Shown piece after piece: positions 33,156-43,140 of a stretch of DNA of 64,000 nt. The position numbers were made by a program, and so were the translations under genes. The first letter of the stretch is position 1, and every line of letters starts with the position of its first letter. The notes below the pieces were generated by a model. The model saw nothing but the letters and a program-made list of their open reading frames with translations. It searched no databases and had not been told where the DNA came from. Source of the stretch: Bifidobacterium anseris (GTDB lineage Bacteria > Actinomycetota > Actinomycetes > Actinomycetales > Bifidobacteriaceae); assembly GCF_002860345.1 (NCBI RefSeq), contig NZ_NMYC01000002.1:1-64000 (forward strand), given 5' to 3'.

Positions 33156-35342
33156 TCACATGATGCGCTTGAGGCGCGGCGGGCGCACCGTGGACAGGAA
33201 GAGCGGCTGCACTTCGGTGACCGGATCGTAGGGCGCCAGACCGAACCATTTGATCGGCGAACCCGCCACATGGCGGATCGTATATTTGACGCGCAGCGCC
33301 ATCGCTCCGCGCGACGACACCTTCGATTCGGGCATGAGCTCCTTGTGGATCAGCACGTAGCGGATCGGGCCGATCTCGGGATCGGCGTCCACCTTCGGGT
33401 AGCGCGTCGTCTGCTTCGGCAGTTCGCCCGAGCGCAGCAGATCATGCATGATCTGGTGCAGATACGCCGGAATCGACTGCGAGACCTTGAAGCCGAGGCG
33501 CATGCGCACGCGGAACACGTAATCGGTGCCGAAAGTCTCCACCGAGTATTCGCGTGTGAACGGCTCGTCGGCGGTTTCGACGGAGACGGCCCACCATGCG
33601 CGCGCACGCTTCGGATGGTTCGCGAAGATCGAGAAGAAGATGTCCGTGTCGAATCGGCCCATCTCCTGATCGCTCGTCAGGTAGACGATGTTGTCCGAAT
33701 AATACGGCACCGCCGCATCCTCATGGAGCCGCTGCAGCACCGGCAGGCACTCCTTTGCGCTCATGTGGCGCCGCTGCGCGCGTTCGAGCATCGTACCCTG
33801 ATCCCACGTGTACATGACGCCGAGGATCGCGAGCATGAGCAGCATCGTGAACCAGCCGCCGTGCAGGAACTTCGCCATCGACGCGACGAAGAACATGACC
33901 ATGATCGACGGGAACACGATCGCGAACAGCACAGCGGCGAATCGCGAACGCAGATGCCACAGGTAGACGGTCACGAGCACCGACGTCATGATCATCGTGA
34001 CGGTGAGCGCAAGGCCGTAGGCGGCGGCGATGTGCTCGGAATCATGGAAGATCAGCAGCACGGACACCGTCGAGACGCACAGCACGGCGTTGATCATCGG
34101 AATGTACAGCTGTCCGCGCGTGCGCGACGGATACCGCACCTGCATATGCGGCATCCAGTTGAGGCCGGTCGCCTCCGAGACGATTGTGAACGCGCCGGAG
34201 ATGAGCGCCTGCGAGGCGATGATGCCGGCGGCCACCGACAGCACGACGGCCACGCCGCGCACACTCGGCGTCATCATCGCAAAGAACGGATTCGGCACCG
34301 ACTTCAGATAGGCGGCGTCGCCGATATGGTTCATGATCCACGCGCCCTGCCCGAAATAGCACAGCACAAGCGCGAGGTTGACGAAAGGCCACGTCAGGTA
34401 GATGTTGCCGCGTCCCACATGGCCCATGTCCGAATACAGCGCCTCGGCGCCGGTGATGGACAAGAACACCGTTCCCATCAGTGCGATGCCGGCGACGTTC
34501 TGTCCGCTGAACAGGAACGTGATGCCGTGCACCGGGTTGAGTGCGCGCAGCACGCTCCAGTCGCCCGACATGTTCACGAGTCCGATGACGCCGATGAACA
34601 GGAACCAGACGAGCACGATCGAGCCGAAGACGCGTCCGATGCTTTCGGTGCCGCGCGACTGGATCGCGAACACGCACAGCAGGATGACGAGGGCGATCAT
34701 CTCGGTGAGCCCCGAGTTCTCCTCGAAGACGCGTTCGAGCCACGGCAGCGTCGTCAGGCCTTCGACGGCCGAGCTGATCGACATCGCCGGCGTGAGCACC
34801 GAATCCGCCAGAAACGCGGCGCCGCCGATCATCGCCGGCACGGCGAGCCATTTGCCGTAGCGGCGCAGACGCGAATAGAGCGCGAGGATGCCGCCTTCGC
34901 CGTGATTGTCGGCTCGCATGCAGATGAGCACGTATTCGACGGTCGTGATGAGCGTCATCGACCAGAACACGAGCGAAAGCATGCCGATGACCGATTCGTC
35001 GGTCGTGTTTGCCATGCCACCGCGCCCGTAGAGGAAGGTCTGCATCGTGTACAGCGGCGACGTGCCGATGTCGCCGTAGACGACGCCGAGCGCGACGAGC
35101 GCCATCGCGAGCGACACCTTGTCGGGGCTTGATTGGAGTCTACGCCATGCGCGTCCGACAGGGCCCGACGATCCCGTCGATTCGAGGCGTTCAGCCTGCG
35201 CCTGGCGGAGCTTGTGCTCCTTGAGGATCTCCTCGCGCTCCTGTTTGGTCAGCACCTTGTGGGAGACCTTCGGAGCTTTCGTGTATTGGGCGGCGCGCTT
35301 GAGCAGCGTGTCCTCGCCGTTGTCTTCCGGCTTTGCAGCCAT
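33156..35342 (-). CDS. kup: Kup-family potassium uptake protein
   Basis: 728 aa. A hydrophilic N-terminal extension (~85 residues) is followed by about 12 transmembrane helices and a ~200-residue cytosolic C-terminal domain. Signature stretches are GVVYGDIGTSPLYTMQT, DNHGEGGILALYS, GDAAYLKSVPNPFF and LSITGAEALYSDMGH. Kup proteins import K+ with H+ at low pH or low K+, which suits an acid-producing fermenter. The start at 35342 follows AAAGGAACCGCG; an upstream GTG has no ribosome site. Confidence 0.94.
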   Translation of the reverse strand: MAAKPEDNGEDTLLKRAAQYTKAPKVSHKVLTKQEREEILKEHKLRQAQAERLESTGSSGPVGRAWRRLQSSPDKVSLAMALVALGVVYGDIGTSPLYTMQTFLYGRGGMANTTDESVIGMLSLVFWSMTLITTVEYVLICMRADNHGEGGILALYSRLRRYGKWLAVPAMIGGAAFLADSVLTPAMSISSAVEGLTTLPWLERVFEENSGLTEMIALVILLCVFAIQSRGTESIGRVFGSIVLVWFLFIGVIGLVNMSGDWSVLRALNPVHGITFLFSGQNVAGIALMGTVFLSITGAEALYSDMGHVGRGNIYLTWPFVNLALVLCYFGQGAWIMNHIGDAAYLKSVPNPFFAMMTPSVRGVAVVLSVAAGIIASQALISGAFTIVSEATGLNWMPHMQVRYPSRTRGQLYIPMINAVLCVSTVSVLLIFHDSEHIAAAYGLALTVTMIMTSVLVTVYLWHLRSRFAAVLFAIVFPSIMVMFFVASMAKFLHGGWFTMLLMLAILGVMYTWDQGTMLERAQRRHMSAKECLPVLQRLHEDAAVPYYSDNIVYLTSDQEMGRFDTDIFFSIFANHPKRARAWWAVSVETADEPFTREYSVETFGTDYVFRVRMRLGFKVSQSIPAYLHQIMHDLLRSGELPKQTTRYPKVDADPEIGPIRYVLIHKELMPESKVSSRGAMALRVKYTIRHVAGSPIKWFGLAPYDPVTEVQPLFLSTVRPPRLKRIM

Positions 35343-35693
35343 CGCGGTTCCTTTCACGAGCAGGATCCGGCCGGCCGCATCATCGGGTTCTCCCCGTCGT
35401 TGTTCGCTTATCTTCGGCCGCGCGGATCCGCACTTGCAAAATATGCAATAGGGAACACTATCGCGTCACGCAAGCCGACTTATGCCACGTTTTCCTACAG
35501 CATACCGCCGCCCATATCGTCGAGGCCACCGCCTACACCGCGTCATTCGCTCCGCCGCACGCAGCCGCCAGACGGCCGCCGCACGGCGTGTCACACAACT
35601 GTCGCAGTGCCATCACACAGCCGACGCGCGGCTTCATGACGCCGTTTGCGCAGCTATGCGCAATCGATTATCCATCCGATTGCGCGGCCGCGC
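35343..35693. other. Intergenic region between kup and tatD
   Basis: About 350 bp without a gene. It holds the kup upstream region with a 15-bp palindrome TTGCAAAATATGCAA (35434-35448) in an AT-rich patch, 92 bp before the kup start. A hairpin after tatD is listed separately. Nothing else stands out. Confidence 0.5.
35658..35685 (-). terminator. Hairpin downstream of tatD
   Basis: GCGCAATCG (35658-35666) and CGATTGCGC (35677-35685) around a 10-nt loop lie 9 nt past the tatD stop. There is no T-tract. Confidence 0.5.
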
Positions 35694-36650
35694 TCACACG
35701 CCGTACACTTCGCGTGTCGTCGCCCGCGTCGCCCGCGCGACCTCCTCGATCGGCATCTCAAGATATTGGGCAAGGGATTGCAAAGTGTATGGAATCATAT
35801 ACGGCGCATTCGTCCGTCCGCGGTACGGCATCGGCGTCAGATACGGCGCGTCCGTCTCGACCATGACGTGGTCGAGGCCGACGATCCTCGCCGATTCGCG
35901 GATGCCGTCGTTGCCTTTGTAGCTCGACGTGCCCGAAAGCGACAGATACCAGCCGTGCTCGCGCGCGATCTGCGCCATCTCAGCGTCGCCCGAATAGCTG
36001 TGGAAGACGGTTTTGCGCGGCGCGCCGTCGGCGAGCAGCGTTTCGATGACGTCGCGGTGCGCGTCGCGGTCGTGAATCTGCATCGGCAGGTCGAGTTCCT
36101 TCGCGAGCGCGATGTGCGCGCGGAACGCGTCGCGCTGCAGCTCCTTCGCGCTTACGCCGGTGCGGAACAGGTCCATGCCGGTTTCGCCGATCGCGACGAC
36201 CTGCTTCGGGTAGGTGACGGCGATGCGGTGCACTTCGGCGATCGCGTCGTCGACGCTCACGTCGTGCCACGGCTTGTAGCGCACCGGCAGTCCGTCGGGG
36301 CCGGGTGCGCCGCGATGGCCGTGGAGGACCGATTCGTTCGGGTGGATCGCGATGGCCGCGTGCACGACGCCGGGGTGTTCCCTCGCCATGTCGACGGCCG
36401 TCATCAGGTCGGGCAGTTCGCAGCCGGAATCGATGACGCCTTCGACGCCGACGGCGGCCGCTTGTTTGAGCAGTTCATCGACGCTGTAGATGGGCACCGG
36501 GTCCTGTCCGCGTTCCTGCGCCTCATGGCTCATCGCCTGCGAGAACGGCACGACGGAGGCGACATGCGTGTGGTTGTCGATGACCTGCGCATCGGCGGGC
36601 AACGCCGGCGGCGCGGGCGCCCAGTTGCGGTCGCGGTGTTTTTTGCTCAT
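35694..36650 (-). CDS. tatD: TatD-family metal-dependent deoxyribonuclease
   Basis: 318 aa. TIM-barrel amidohydrolase with DNHTHVASV at the N-terminus, AAIAIHPNE, VVAIGETGMDLFR, QIHDRDAHRDVIE, FHSYSGDAEMA and VMVETDAPYLTP, the full TatD metal and active-site set. It acts as a 3'-5' exonuclease or DNase in repair or turnover. ATG 36650 overlaps the upstream alpha-galactosidase stop by 4 nt (ATGA), so the two are coupled although unrelated in function. In other actinobacteria tatD lies next to metG; here metG is 7 kb away, with a galactosidase and an exporter inserted between. Confidence 0.92.
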   Translation of the reverse strand: MSKKHRDRNWAPAPPALPADAQVIDNHTHVASVVPFSQAMSHEAQERGQDPVPIYSVDELLKQAAAVGVEGVIDSGCELPDLMTAVDMAREHPGVVHAAIAIHPNESVLHGHRGAPGPDGLPVRYKPWHDVSVDDAIAEVHRIAVTYPKQVVAIGETGMDLFRTGVSAKELQRDAFRAHIALAKELDLPMQIHDRDAHRDVIETLLADGAPRKTVFHSYSGDAEMAQIAREHGWYLSLSGTSSYKGNDGIRESARIVGLDHVMVETDAPYLTPMPYRGRTNAPYMIPYTLQSLAQYLEMPIEEVARATRATTREVYGV

Positions 36651-39019
36651 GCCCTGCTCGCACCTTCCGATTCCGATTCCTTGCCGGCGTCGTCGTAGGT
36701 CACCGCGAAGATGCGCGCCGATGGCACGTCGTCGTTCGCAACCGTCAGGCACACCGTCTGCGGATCGACTTGTTCGATCGTCCATGGTTTCGCGCTCGGC
36801 GCGTGTTCCGGATGCGCCGGGTCGGGGAAGACCTGCGTGATGTGCGCGCCTTCGCCGAGGTTCAGGTACATCGAGCTGATGCCGCCGCGCCGCCACACAG
36901 CGAGGTATTCGCGGTGGCCGTGTTCGCCGATGATGCCGGCGACCTCCGGGTACAGGTCCTTCGAGATGCGTTCGTCGTGCCGCAGGCCGTAGGCGAGCCA
37001 TGTGTCCCGAAAATCGGGCAGTTCGTACGGCCACCACGGCATCACATGGCCTTGTTCGTCGAGCACCTTGCGGTGCAGAGCGACGGCGTCGCGTACAAGC
37101 GCGAGGCGCATCGGATCCATGCGGTTGATGAATCCGGACAGGTACAGACGCCCGAGGATGCCGGCGGTCAGCGTGAAGACGGCCTTCTCGTCGTCCATCT
37201 CCTCCTGCGCGTAGCCCCAGTTGCCCTGCTGTTCGGGCAGGACCGTCATGCCTGCGCCGGCGGCGATCGCCGCGTAGACGAGCGGATCGGCCTGGTCGGA
37301 GGTCGACTGCAGATCGAGTCGGCCGAGCATCGCATAGTCGGCGCGCATCGCGCCCGAGCCGCAGTTCTCGATAATGACCTCGGGATGGCGGCGGCGCACG
37401 TCGTCGATCCAGTCCTGCACGGCGCGGCAGTGTTCGAGCAGCCCCTCACCGACCGAGTCGACGTGCACGTCGGTGCCGACGCCCGGCATCGTGTTGTAGT
37501 CGAACTTGAAATAGCCGATGCCGAATTCGTCGATGAGACGGTCGACGGTCGCGTTCGCATGTTCGCGCGCCACCGGCGAACGGAAATCGAGATGGTAGCG
37601 ACCCTGGTCGGCGACGCGGCGCCCGTGCCGGCAGAAGAACGCGTCGTCAGGCAGCTCCTTGGCGATCGGCGAACGCACGCCGACGACCTCCGGTTCGAGC
37701 CACAGGCCCGCGATCATGCCGTGCGCCTGAATGTCGTGGATGAGTCCGGCGAGGCGCACGGTGCCGAAACGGTCGCAGGACGGCTGCCATTCGCCGACCA
37801 TGTCCCACCAGCCGCCGCCCTCGTCGTCATACCAGCCGGCGTCGATGCAGAAGACGTCGGCGCCGACCTTCGAGGCGCCTTCGACGAGCGGCAGCTCCTT
37901 CTCAATCGTCGGATCGCCCCACAGCGTGTTCATGTAATCGTTGTAGACAACGCGCAGCAGCGTATCGTCGAAGACCCCGGAACGGCCCTGCGCCGCCGCG
38001 TGGTGGCGGCGCAGCACGCGGCGGTGCACCGTCATCTCGGCGACGACGCGCTGCCAGTCGCCGGCGCAGATCGCGAAGGCGACAGGCACGGAGATGAAAT
38101 CGTTGCCCTCGCCGAGCATCGTGAACCACTGATGGTCGCGGTATTCAGGACCGTAGGCGCTCACGCGGATACCCGGATCGTCCTCGCCGATCTCCCACTC
38201 CCACGCGCCGTTGTGCTCGATCTGCCACATGAACGAGAAGGGACGCGCGGCGACGTCCTCGCTGAAGCCTTCGACGATGCCCGCCGGCTGGTATTCGCCG
38301 GTCGACCACGTCGACGACGAGCTGCGCGCGAAACGCGCCGACGACATGCCCGGGTTGACGTGCTGGTCGCGGTCGCGCAACGGCGTCGCGCGCAACGGCT
38401 GGCAGCTCCACGCGTTCTCGAGATCCCATGAGCTTTCGCCGGAGTAGATGAGCGTCTGCGCATCGTCGAGACGCGCGGCCGCGAGCGGCAACGTCACATT
38501 CATCGACGAGACAGCCTCGACCGGGTATTCGTCGTCGTTGTGCAGCATCGTATAGGTGCGCACGGCGCTCAGGCCGGTGCGCGTCTTGAACACGGAGATG
38601 ACGAGCGGACCGTTGCCGTTCGGGTCACGCTGCACAATCGCGAGCGCGTCCATCGGCTTGGCGTTCGGGCCGCTGCCCATGCTTTCGTCGGCCGGCGGCG
38701 AGACGAGCAGCGCCTTGACGAAACGCAGTTTGAGTCCTGCGGCCGAGGCGGCGAGCTGCAGACGGTTGTCGCCGCCGCCGTCGATCGACGAGCGCAGTTC
38801 GACGATCGGTTGCGCGTCGGGTTCGCCGGGGATGTTCGCGTCGACCGGCGACATGCCGCGTCCCGACAGGCCGACGAGCCGCACTGGTGCGGCGTCCGAG
38901 GCCTCGAACACCATCGTGATGACGCCGTTGCCCCAGACGAACCGTCCGGCGGCGTCGGGGATCAGCCGACCCGCGATGCGTTCCTCGCCACCCAGCATTC
39001 GCTCCACTACGCCAGTCAT
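36647..39019 (-). CDS. GH36 alpha-galactosidase
   Basis: 790 aa, intracellular. An N-terminal beta-sandwich, a TIM barrel and a C-terminal beta domain can be traced. Catalytic nucleophile Asp lies in YFKFDYN, with ENCGSGAMRADYAML and the acid/base Asp in STSDQADP; VFCIDAGWYDDEGG and GLWLEPEVV are typical barrel blocks. It removes alpha-1,6-galactose from raffinose-family sugars, melibiose or galactomannan fragments. An AAAGG box lies about 8 nt before ATG 39019. No transporter adjoins it. A 19-bp palindrome at 39062-39080 may be its operator. Confidence 0.93.
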   Translation of the reverse strand: MTGVVERMLGGEERIAGRLIPDAAGRFVWGNGVITMVFEASDAAPVRLVGLSGRGMSPVDANIPGEPDAQPIVELRSSIDGGGDNRLQLAASAAGLKLRFVKALLVSPPADESMGSGPNAKPMDALAIVQRDPNGNGPLVISVFKTRTGLSAVRTYTMLHNDDEYPVEAVSSMNVTLPLAAARLDDAQTLIYSGESSWDLENAWSCQPLRATPLRDRDQHVNPGMSSARFARSSSSTWSTGEYQPAGIVEGFSEDVAARPFSFMWQIEHNGAWEWEIGEDDPGIRVSAYGPEYRDHQWFTMLGEGNDFISVPVAFAICAGDWQRVVAEMTVHRRVLRRHHAAAQGRSGVFDDTLLRVVYNDYMNTLWGDPTIEKELPLVEGASKVGADVFCIDAGWYDDEGGGWWDMVGEWQPSCDRFGTVRLAGLIHDIQAHGMIAGLWLEPEVVGVRSPIAKELPDDAFFCRHGRRVADQGRYHLDFRSPVAREHANATVDRLIDEFGIGYFKFDYNTMPGVGTDVHVDSVGEGLLEHCRAVQDWIDDVRRRHPEVIIENCGSGAMRADYAMLGRLDLQSTSDQADPLVYAAIAAGAGMTVLPEQQGNWGYAQEEMDDEKAVFTLTAGILGRLYLSGFINRMDPMRLALVRDAVALHRKVLDEQGHVMPWWPYELPDFRDTWLAYGLRHDERISKDLYPEVAGIIGEHGHREYLAVWRRGGISSMYLNLGEGAHITQVFPDPAHPEHAPSAKPWTIEQVDPQTVCLTVANDDVPSARIFAVTYDDAGKESESEGASRA

Positions 39020-39061
39020 CGCCGTCGCCTTTCCTCCATGCTGCCCGCATGCGGCTCCGTG

Positions 39062-39080
39062 CCCGTGGGAATCCCACGGG
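39062..39080. promoter_or_regulatory. 19-bp palindrome upstream of alpha-galactosidase
   Basis: CCCGTGGGA-A-TCCCACGGG is a perfect inverted repeat 42 bp before the start codon, in the right place for a repressor operator. It is one of the few features of the 39020-39365 gap, together with the exporter promoter. Confidence 0.5.
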
Positions 39081-39255
39081 TCGCCGATGCCGTCCGCATC
39101 GTGATCCGTCCTCGTCCATTTCCTTTGATTCCATTATGCACGCGAGCCTGCCGCCGCCGGTCGCGCTGTGCCCTGCGGTGAAACGCGCCGACGGATGCCC
39201 GAGTGTGGCAGCAACGACCACGATATACCGCCGACACGCCGACGCCGACGCCGGT

Positions 39256-39288
39256 TTGCATGGGCGGCGGCATGTGCACATAATGCAA
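39256..39288 (+). promoter_or_regulatory. Promoter of the heterodimeric ABC exporter operon
   Basis: TTGCAT (39256-39261) and CATAAT (39279-39284) are 17 bp apart. ATGCAA (39283-39288) forms an inverted repeat with the -35 box, so a regulator could cover the promoter. Transcription near 39291 gives a 75-nt leader. Confidence 0.5.
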
Positions 39289-39365
39289 GACGACCATTTC
39301 ATTCGCCGGATGAACTATCCATCCGTTCCGGTGAACCGCAGCGCACAGGAGCTCTGAGACCACCG

Positions 39366-41273
39366 ATGTACGTCAATCCGAAACGCAACGAACACGCCGG
39401 CAACCTGCGCTGGCTCATGGCGTATTGCAAACCCGACCTGCCGCGCGCGATCGGCGCGATCATCCTCTACTTCGTCAGCGCCGCGATGGCACTCGTCACG
39501 CCGCTGATCTCGGCGCGCATCGTCGATCAGGTCATCGAACAACGGCAGCTCAAACTGCTCGCCACGTTGTGCATCCTGATGATCGTCGTCACGATCGTGC
39601 GCGATGCCGCCTACTACGGCAACGCGATGTGGATGGAACGCTTCGGGCAGAACACCGTCTTCCGTCTCGTCAGCGACGAATACGAGAAACTGCACACGCT
39701 CGACTTCAACTACTTCAACCACACGCGCACCGGCGACATCATGAGCCGCATGACCTCAGACACCGACGCGATCCGCCATCTGCTCAGCTGGGTGAGCTAT
39801 CAGGCGATCAACTGCGTCGTCATGTTCGTCGGCGCGCTCGCGATGATGACGTCGATCGACTGGCGGCTCGCACTCGCGCTCGCCTGCGTCACGCCGTTCC
39901 TCTTCGTGCTCACGCGCAAGCTGTCGCAGCACGCGAAACCGCTGTTCCTCGCAATCCGCAATTCGCTCGCGTCGATGAATTCGATGGTCGAGGAGAACAT
40001 CGAAGGCAACCGCGTCGTCAAGGCCTTCGTGCGCGAAGACTACGAGACGGAGAAATTCGACGAACGCAACGACGACTACATGGAACGCAACATGGACATG
40101 GCACGTAACACGCGCCGCTACATGCCATGGCTCGACGGCCTCGGCTTCTCGCTGCAGCTCATCACGATCGCGCTTGGCGGCTTCCTTGTCCTGAAAGGCA
40201 ACATGACGCTCGGCGGCCTCGTCGCGTTCAGCTCGTATCTGTGGATGATTGATTCGCCGGTGCGCCAATCAGGATGGCTCGTCAACGACTGGCAGCGTTT
40301 CAACGCCTCATGCGTCAAGATCCGCCGTCTGCTCACGGCGACGCCGCGCATCCAGGAGCCGCACGCCGACGCGGCGGCTGCTGCGACATTTGAGTCGACG
40401 ACTGGATCGGCGGCCGACTCGACTTCTGCCTCGACGTCCGCCGCGCACACGACGGTCGCCGCGACCCCCGCGCACATCAACGGCTCGATCCGCTTCGAAC
40501 ACGTCGACTTCTCGTTCCCCGACGATCCGGACACGCCAATCCTGACGGACATCGATTTCGCGATCCCGGCGGGCGCACGCCTCGGCATCCTCGGCGAAAC
40601 CGGCGCCGGCAAATCGACGCTCGTCAACATGATCGCGCGCTTCTACGACCCCACGCGCGGACGCGTACTCATCGACGGCATCGACGCGCGCGACTGGCCG
40701 CTGCACACGCTGCGCTCGCAGGTGAGCGTCGTCGCACAGGACACGTTCCTGTTCTCGGACACGATCGGCGGCAACATCAGCTTCGGTGTCGACGGCGCGC
40801 ACGCCCCGACACCCGAATACATCAGGCACATCGCATTCATCGCCGGCGCCGACGACTTCATCGAACGGATGCCCGAAGGCTACGACACCGTCGTCGGCGA
40901 ACGCGGCGTCGGCCTGTCGGGCGGCCAGAAGCAGCGCCTGTCGCTCGCGCGCGCAATCGCCGACGACCCGTCGATCCTGATCATGGACGACACGACGAGC
41001 GCAGTCGACATGGAGACGGAAGCGAAGATCAGGCGACACCTCAACGAACTCGACGGCGACAAGACGATCGTGACGATCGCGCACCGCATCTCGTCGATCA
41101 AAGACAGCGACCTCATCCTCGTGCTCGAGCACGGACGCATCGTCGAACGCGGCACGCATGAGCAACTCGTCACCAAACACGGCAGATACTGGGCGATCTA
41201 CCACAAGCAGCTCGGCGCACAGTCCGGGCAGGCGCAGGGATACGCCATCGACGACGAGACGGGCGCGCGCTGA
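39366..41273 (+). CDS. ABC exporter, half-transporter 1 (degenerate-site subunit)
   Basis: 635 aa: six-helix exporter membrane domain, then a nucleotide-binding domain. Walker A GETGAGKST (about 411-419) and signature LSGGQKQR are canonical, but Walker B reads ILIMDDTTS, with Asp in place of the catalytic Glu. This is the pattern of the non-catalytic site subunit in heterodimeric exporters such as BmrC or TM287. A ~40-residue Ala/Ser/Thr-rich insert separates the two domains. ATG 39366 starts the conserved protein; upstream frame residues are not conserved in style. It is followed 31 bp later by its partner. The substrate is probably drugs, lipids or a peptide and cannot be told. Confidence 0.92.
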   Translation: MYVNPKRNEHAGNLRWLMAYCKPDLPRAIGAIILYFVSAAMALVTPLISARIVDQVIEQRQLKLLATLCILMIVVTIVRDAAYYGNAMWMERFGQNTVFRLVSDEYEKLHTLDFNYFNHTRTGDIMSRMTSDTDAIRHLLSWVSYQAINCVVMFVGALAMMTSIDWRLALALACVTPFLFVLTRKLSQHAKPLFLAIRNSLASMNSMVEENIEGNRVVKAFVREDYETEKFDERNDDYMERNMDMARNTRRYMPWLDGLGFSLQLITIALGGFLVLKGNMTLGGLVAFSSYLWMIDSPVRQSGWLVNDWQRFNASCVKIRRLLTATPRIQEPHADAAAAATFESTTGSAADSTSASTSAAHTTVAATPAHINGSIRFEHVDFSFPDDPDTPILTDIDFAIPAGARLGILGETGAGKSTLVNMIARFYDPTRGRVLIDGIDARDWPLHTLRSQVSVVAQDTFLFSDTIGGNISFGVDGAHAPTPEYIRHIAFIAGADDFIERMPEGYDTVVGERGVGLSGGQKQRLSLARAIADDPSILIMDDTTSAVDMETEAKIRRHLNELDGDKTIVTIAHRISSIKDSDLILVLEHGRIVERGTHEQLVTKHGRYWAIYHKQLGAQSGQAQGYAIDDETGAR

Positions 41274-41304
41274 GCGCGGCACACGCAGAAAGGAGGAGAC
41301 AGCA

Positions 41305-43101
41305 ATGGCGAAACGCAACACCTTCCGCGAAGACGAGGAACTCGAAGAACAGATCAATCTCAGCGACCTCAAACGCATCACCGTCTACATGAGGCCGTAC
41401 CGCGCGCGCATCGCGAAAATCGTGGCCGTCGTCATGTCGATGAGCTGCATCGCCGTGAGCGTGCCGTATCTGACGAAGGTCGTCATCGACGACGTGCTGC
41501 CGCACGGCAACTACGGGCTGCTCGGATGGATATCGGCGATCATGCTCGTGCTGATCGTGCTCTACGAGATCGCGCTGCGCTACCGCACGTTGGAAATCAC
41601 GCGCGTCGGGCAGATGATGCTCAAGGACATGCGCCGCGACCTGTTCACGCACATCCAGACGCTGCCGTTCAGCTATTTCGATTCGCGGCCGCACGGCAAA
41701 ATCCTGATCCGCGTCGTCAACTATGTGAACACGCTGTCGGACACGCTCAGTTCGGGACTGATCAACGTCATCTCGGACGTGTTCACGTTTGTCATCACGT
41801 TGGTGATCATGTTCGTCATCGACTGGCGGCTCGCGCTGTGGAGCCTCGTCCTCTTCCCGCTGCTCATCATCGCCGTGCGCGTGCTGCAGCACTTCCAGCG
41901 CAAGGCGTACCAGAACCTCTCCAACAAGCAGAGCAACCTCAACGCCTTCATCCACGAGTCGATCGCCGGCGTCAAGACGACGCAGACCTTCGCGCGCGAG
42001 CAGGAACAGTACCACACGTTCCAGGAGCAGCAGGGCGCCGTGCGCACGGCGTGGATGCGTTCGGTGCATCTGCAGTTCCTGATGTGGCCGAGCATCGAAA
42101 TCATCTCGATGAGCACGATGGCGCTGCTGTACTACGTCGGCATCATGAACATCGGCGGCGTCGCGGCGACGACCGGCACACTGATCGCGTTCATCGGCTA
42201 TGCGAACAACTTCTGGAACCCGGTCATCAACATCGGCAACTTCTACAATCAGCTGATCACCTGCTCCGCGTATCTCGAACGCATCTTCGAGACGATGGAT
42301 GTGCAGCCGGAGATCACCGACGCGGACGACGCTGTTGCACTGCCGCCGGTGCGCGGCAAAGTCGATTTCAACGACGTCGTGTTCCGCTACGAACCGGACA
42401 GCAGGAACATCCTCAATCTCGTGGATCTGCACGTCTCCCCCGGACAGACGGTCGCACTCGTCGGGCCGACCGGCGCCGGCAAGACGACGATCATCAATCT
42501 GCTGTCGCGGTTCTACGACGTGGCGGAAGGGTCGGTGACGATCGACGGATACAACGTACGCGACGTGACGCTCGCGTCGCTGCGGCGGCAGATGGGCGTC
42601 ATGCTGCAGGATACGTTCATCTTCTCCGGCACGATCCGCGACAACATCCGCTACGGCAGGCTCGACGCGACCGACGAGGAGATCGAGCGCGCTGCGAAGG
42701 CCGTGCATGCGCATGAATTCATCGAACATCTGCCCAACGGCTACGACACGGTCGTCGAGGAGCGCGGCGCGACGTTGTCGATGGGACAGCGGCAGCTCAT
42801 CGCCTTCGCGCGCGTGCTGCTCGCCGATCCGCGCATCCTGATCCTCGACGAGGCGACGAGCAACATCGACACGAAGACCGAGGAGGCGCTGCAGGCCGGC
42901 CTCGAGCATCTGCTCGTCGGACGCACGAGTTTCATCATCGCGCACCGGCTGAGCACGATCGAGAACGCCGACGTTATCTGCTTCATCGACCACGGGCAGA
43001 TCGTCGAACAGGGCACGCACGACGAGCTGATGGCCAAGCGCGGCCACTACTGGCGGCTCGTCGAGTCGCAGTACGCGATGATCACGGACGCGGTGGAGTA
43101 G
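41305..43101 (+). CDS. ABC exporter, half-transporter 2 (catalytic subunit)
   Basis: 598 aa with six membrane helices and an ATPase domain. Walker A GPTGAGKTT (about 387-395) and Walker B ILILDEATS with the catalytic Glu are intact, while the signature is LSMGQRQL instead of LSGGQ. Combined with the partner's intact LSGGQ and missing Glu, the dimer has one full ATP site (this Walker A/B plus the partner's signature) and one degenerate site. A perfect AGGAGG box is 8 nt before ATG 41305. Confidence 0.94.
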   Translation: MAKRNTFREDEELEEQINLSDLKRITVYMRPYRARIAKIVAVVMSMSCIAVSVPYLTKVVIDDVLPHGNYGLLGWISAIMLVLIVLYEIALRYRTLEITRVGQMMLKDMRRDLFTHIQTLPFSYFDSRPHGKILIRVVNYVNTLSDTLSSGLINVISDVFTFVITLVIMFVIDWRLALWSLVLFPLLIIAVRVLQHFQRKAYQNLSNKQSNLNAFIHESIAGVKTTQTFAREQEQYHTFQEQQGAVRTAWMRSVHLQFLMWPSIEIISMSTMALLYYVGIMNIGGVAATTGTLIAFIGYANNFWNPVINIGNFYNQLITCSAYLERIFETMDVQPEITDADDAVALPPVRGKVDFNDVVFRYEPDSRNILNLVDLHVSPGQTVALVGPTGAGKTTIINLLSRFYDVAEGSVTIDGYNVRDVTLASLRRQMGVMLQDTFIFSGTIRDNIRYGRLDATDEEIERAAKAVHAHEFIEHLPNGYDTVVEERGATLSMGQRQLIAFARVLLADPRILILDEATSNIDTKTEEALQAGLEHLLVGRTSFIIAHRLSTIENADVICFIDHGQIVEQGTHDELMAKRGHYWRLVESQYAMITDAVE

Positions 43102-43112
43102 GGAAAGAAAAA

Positions 43113-43136
43113 GCCGGCGGAGAGAAGGCCGCCGGC
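43113..43136 (+). terminator. Terminator of the exporter operon
   Basis: GCCGGCGG-N8-CCGCCGGC, 11 nt past the stop codon, preceded by GAAAGAAAAA and followed by ATTTCAT. Confidence 0.8.
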
Positions 43137-43140
43137 ATTT

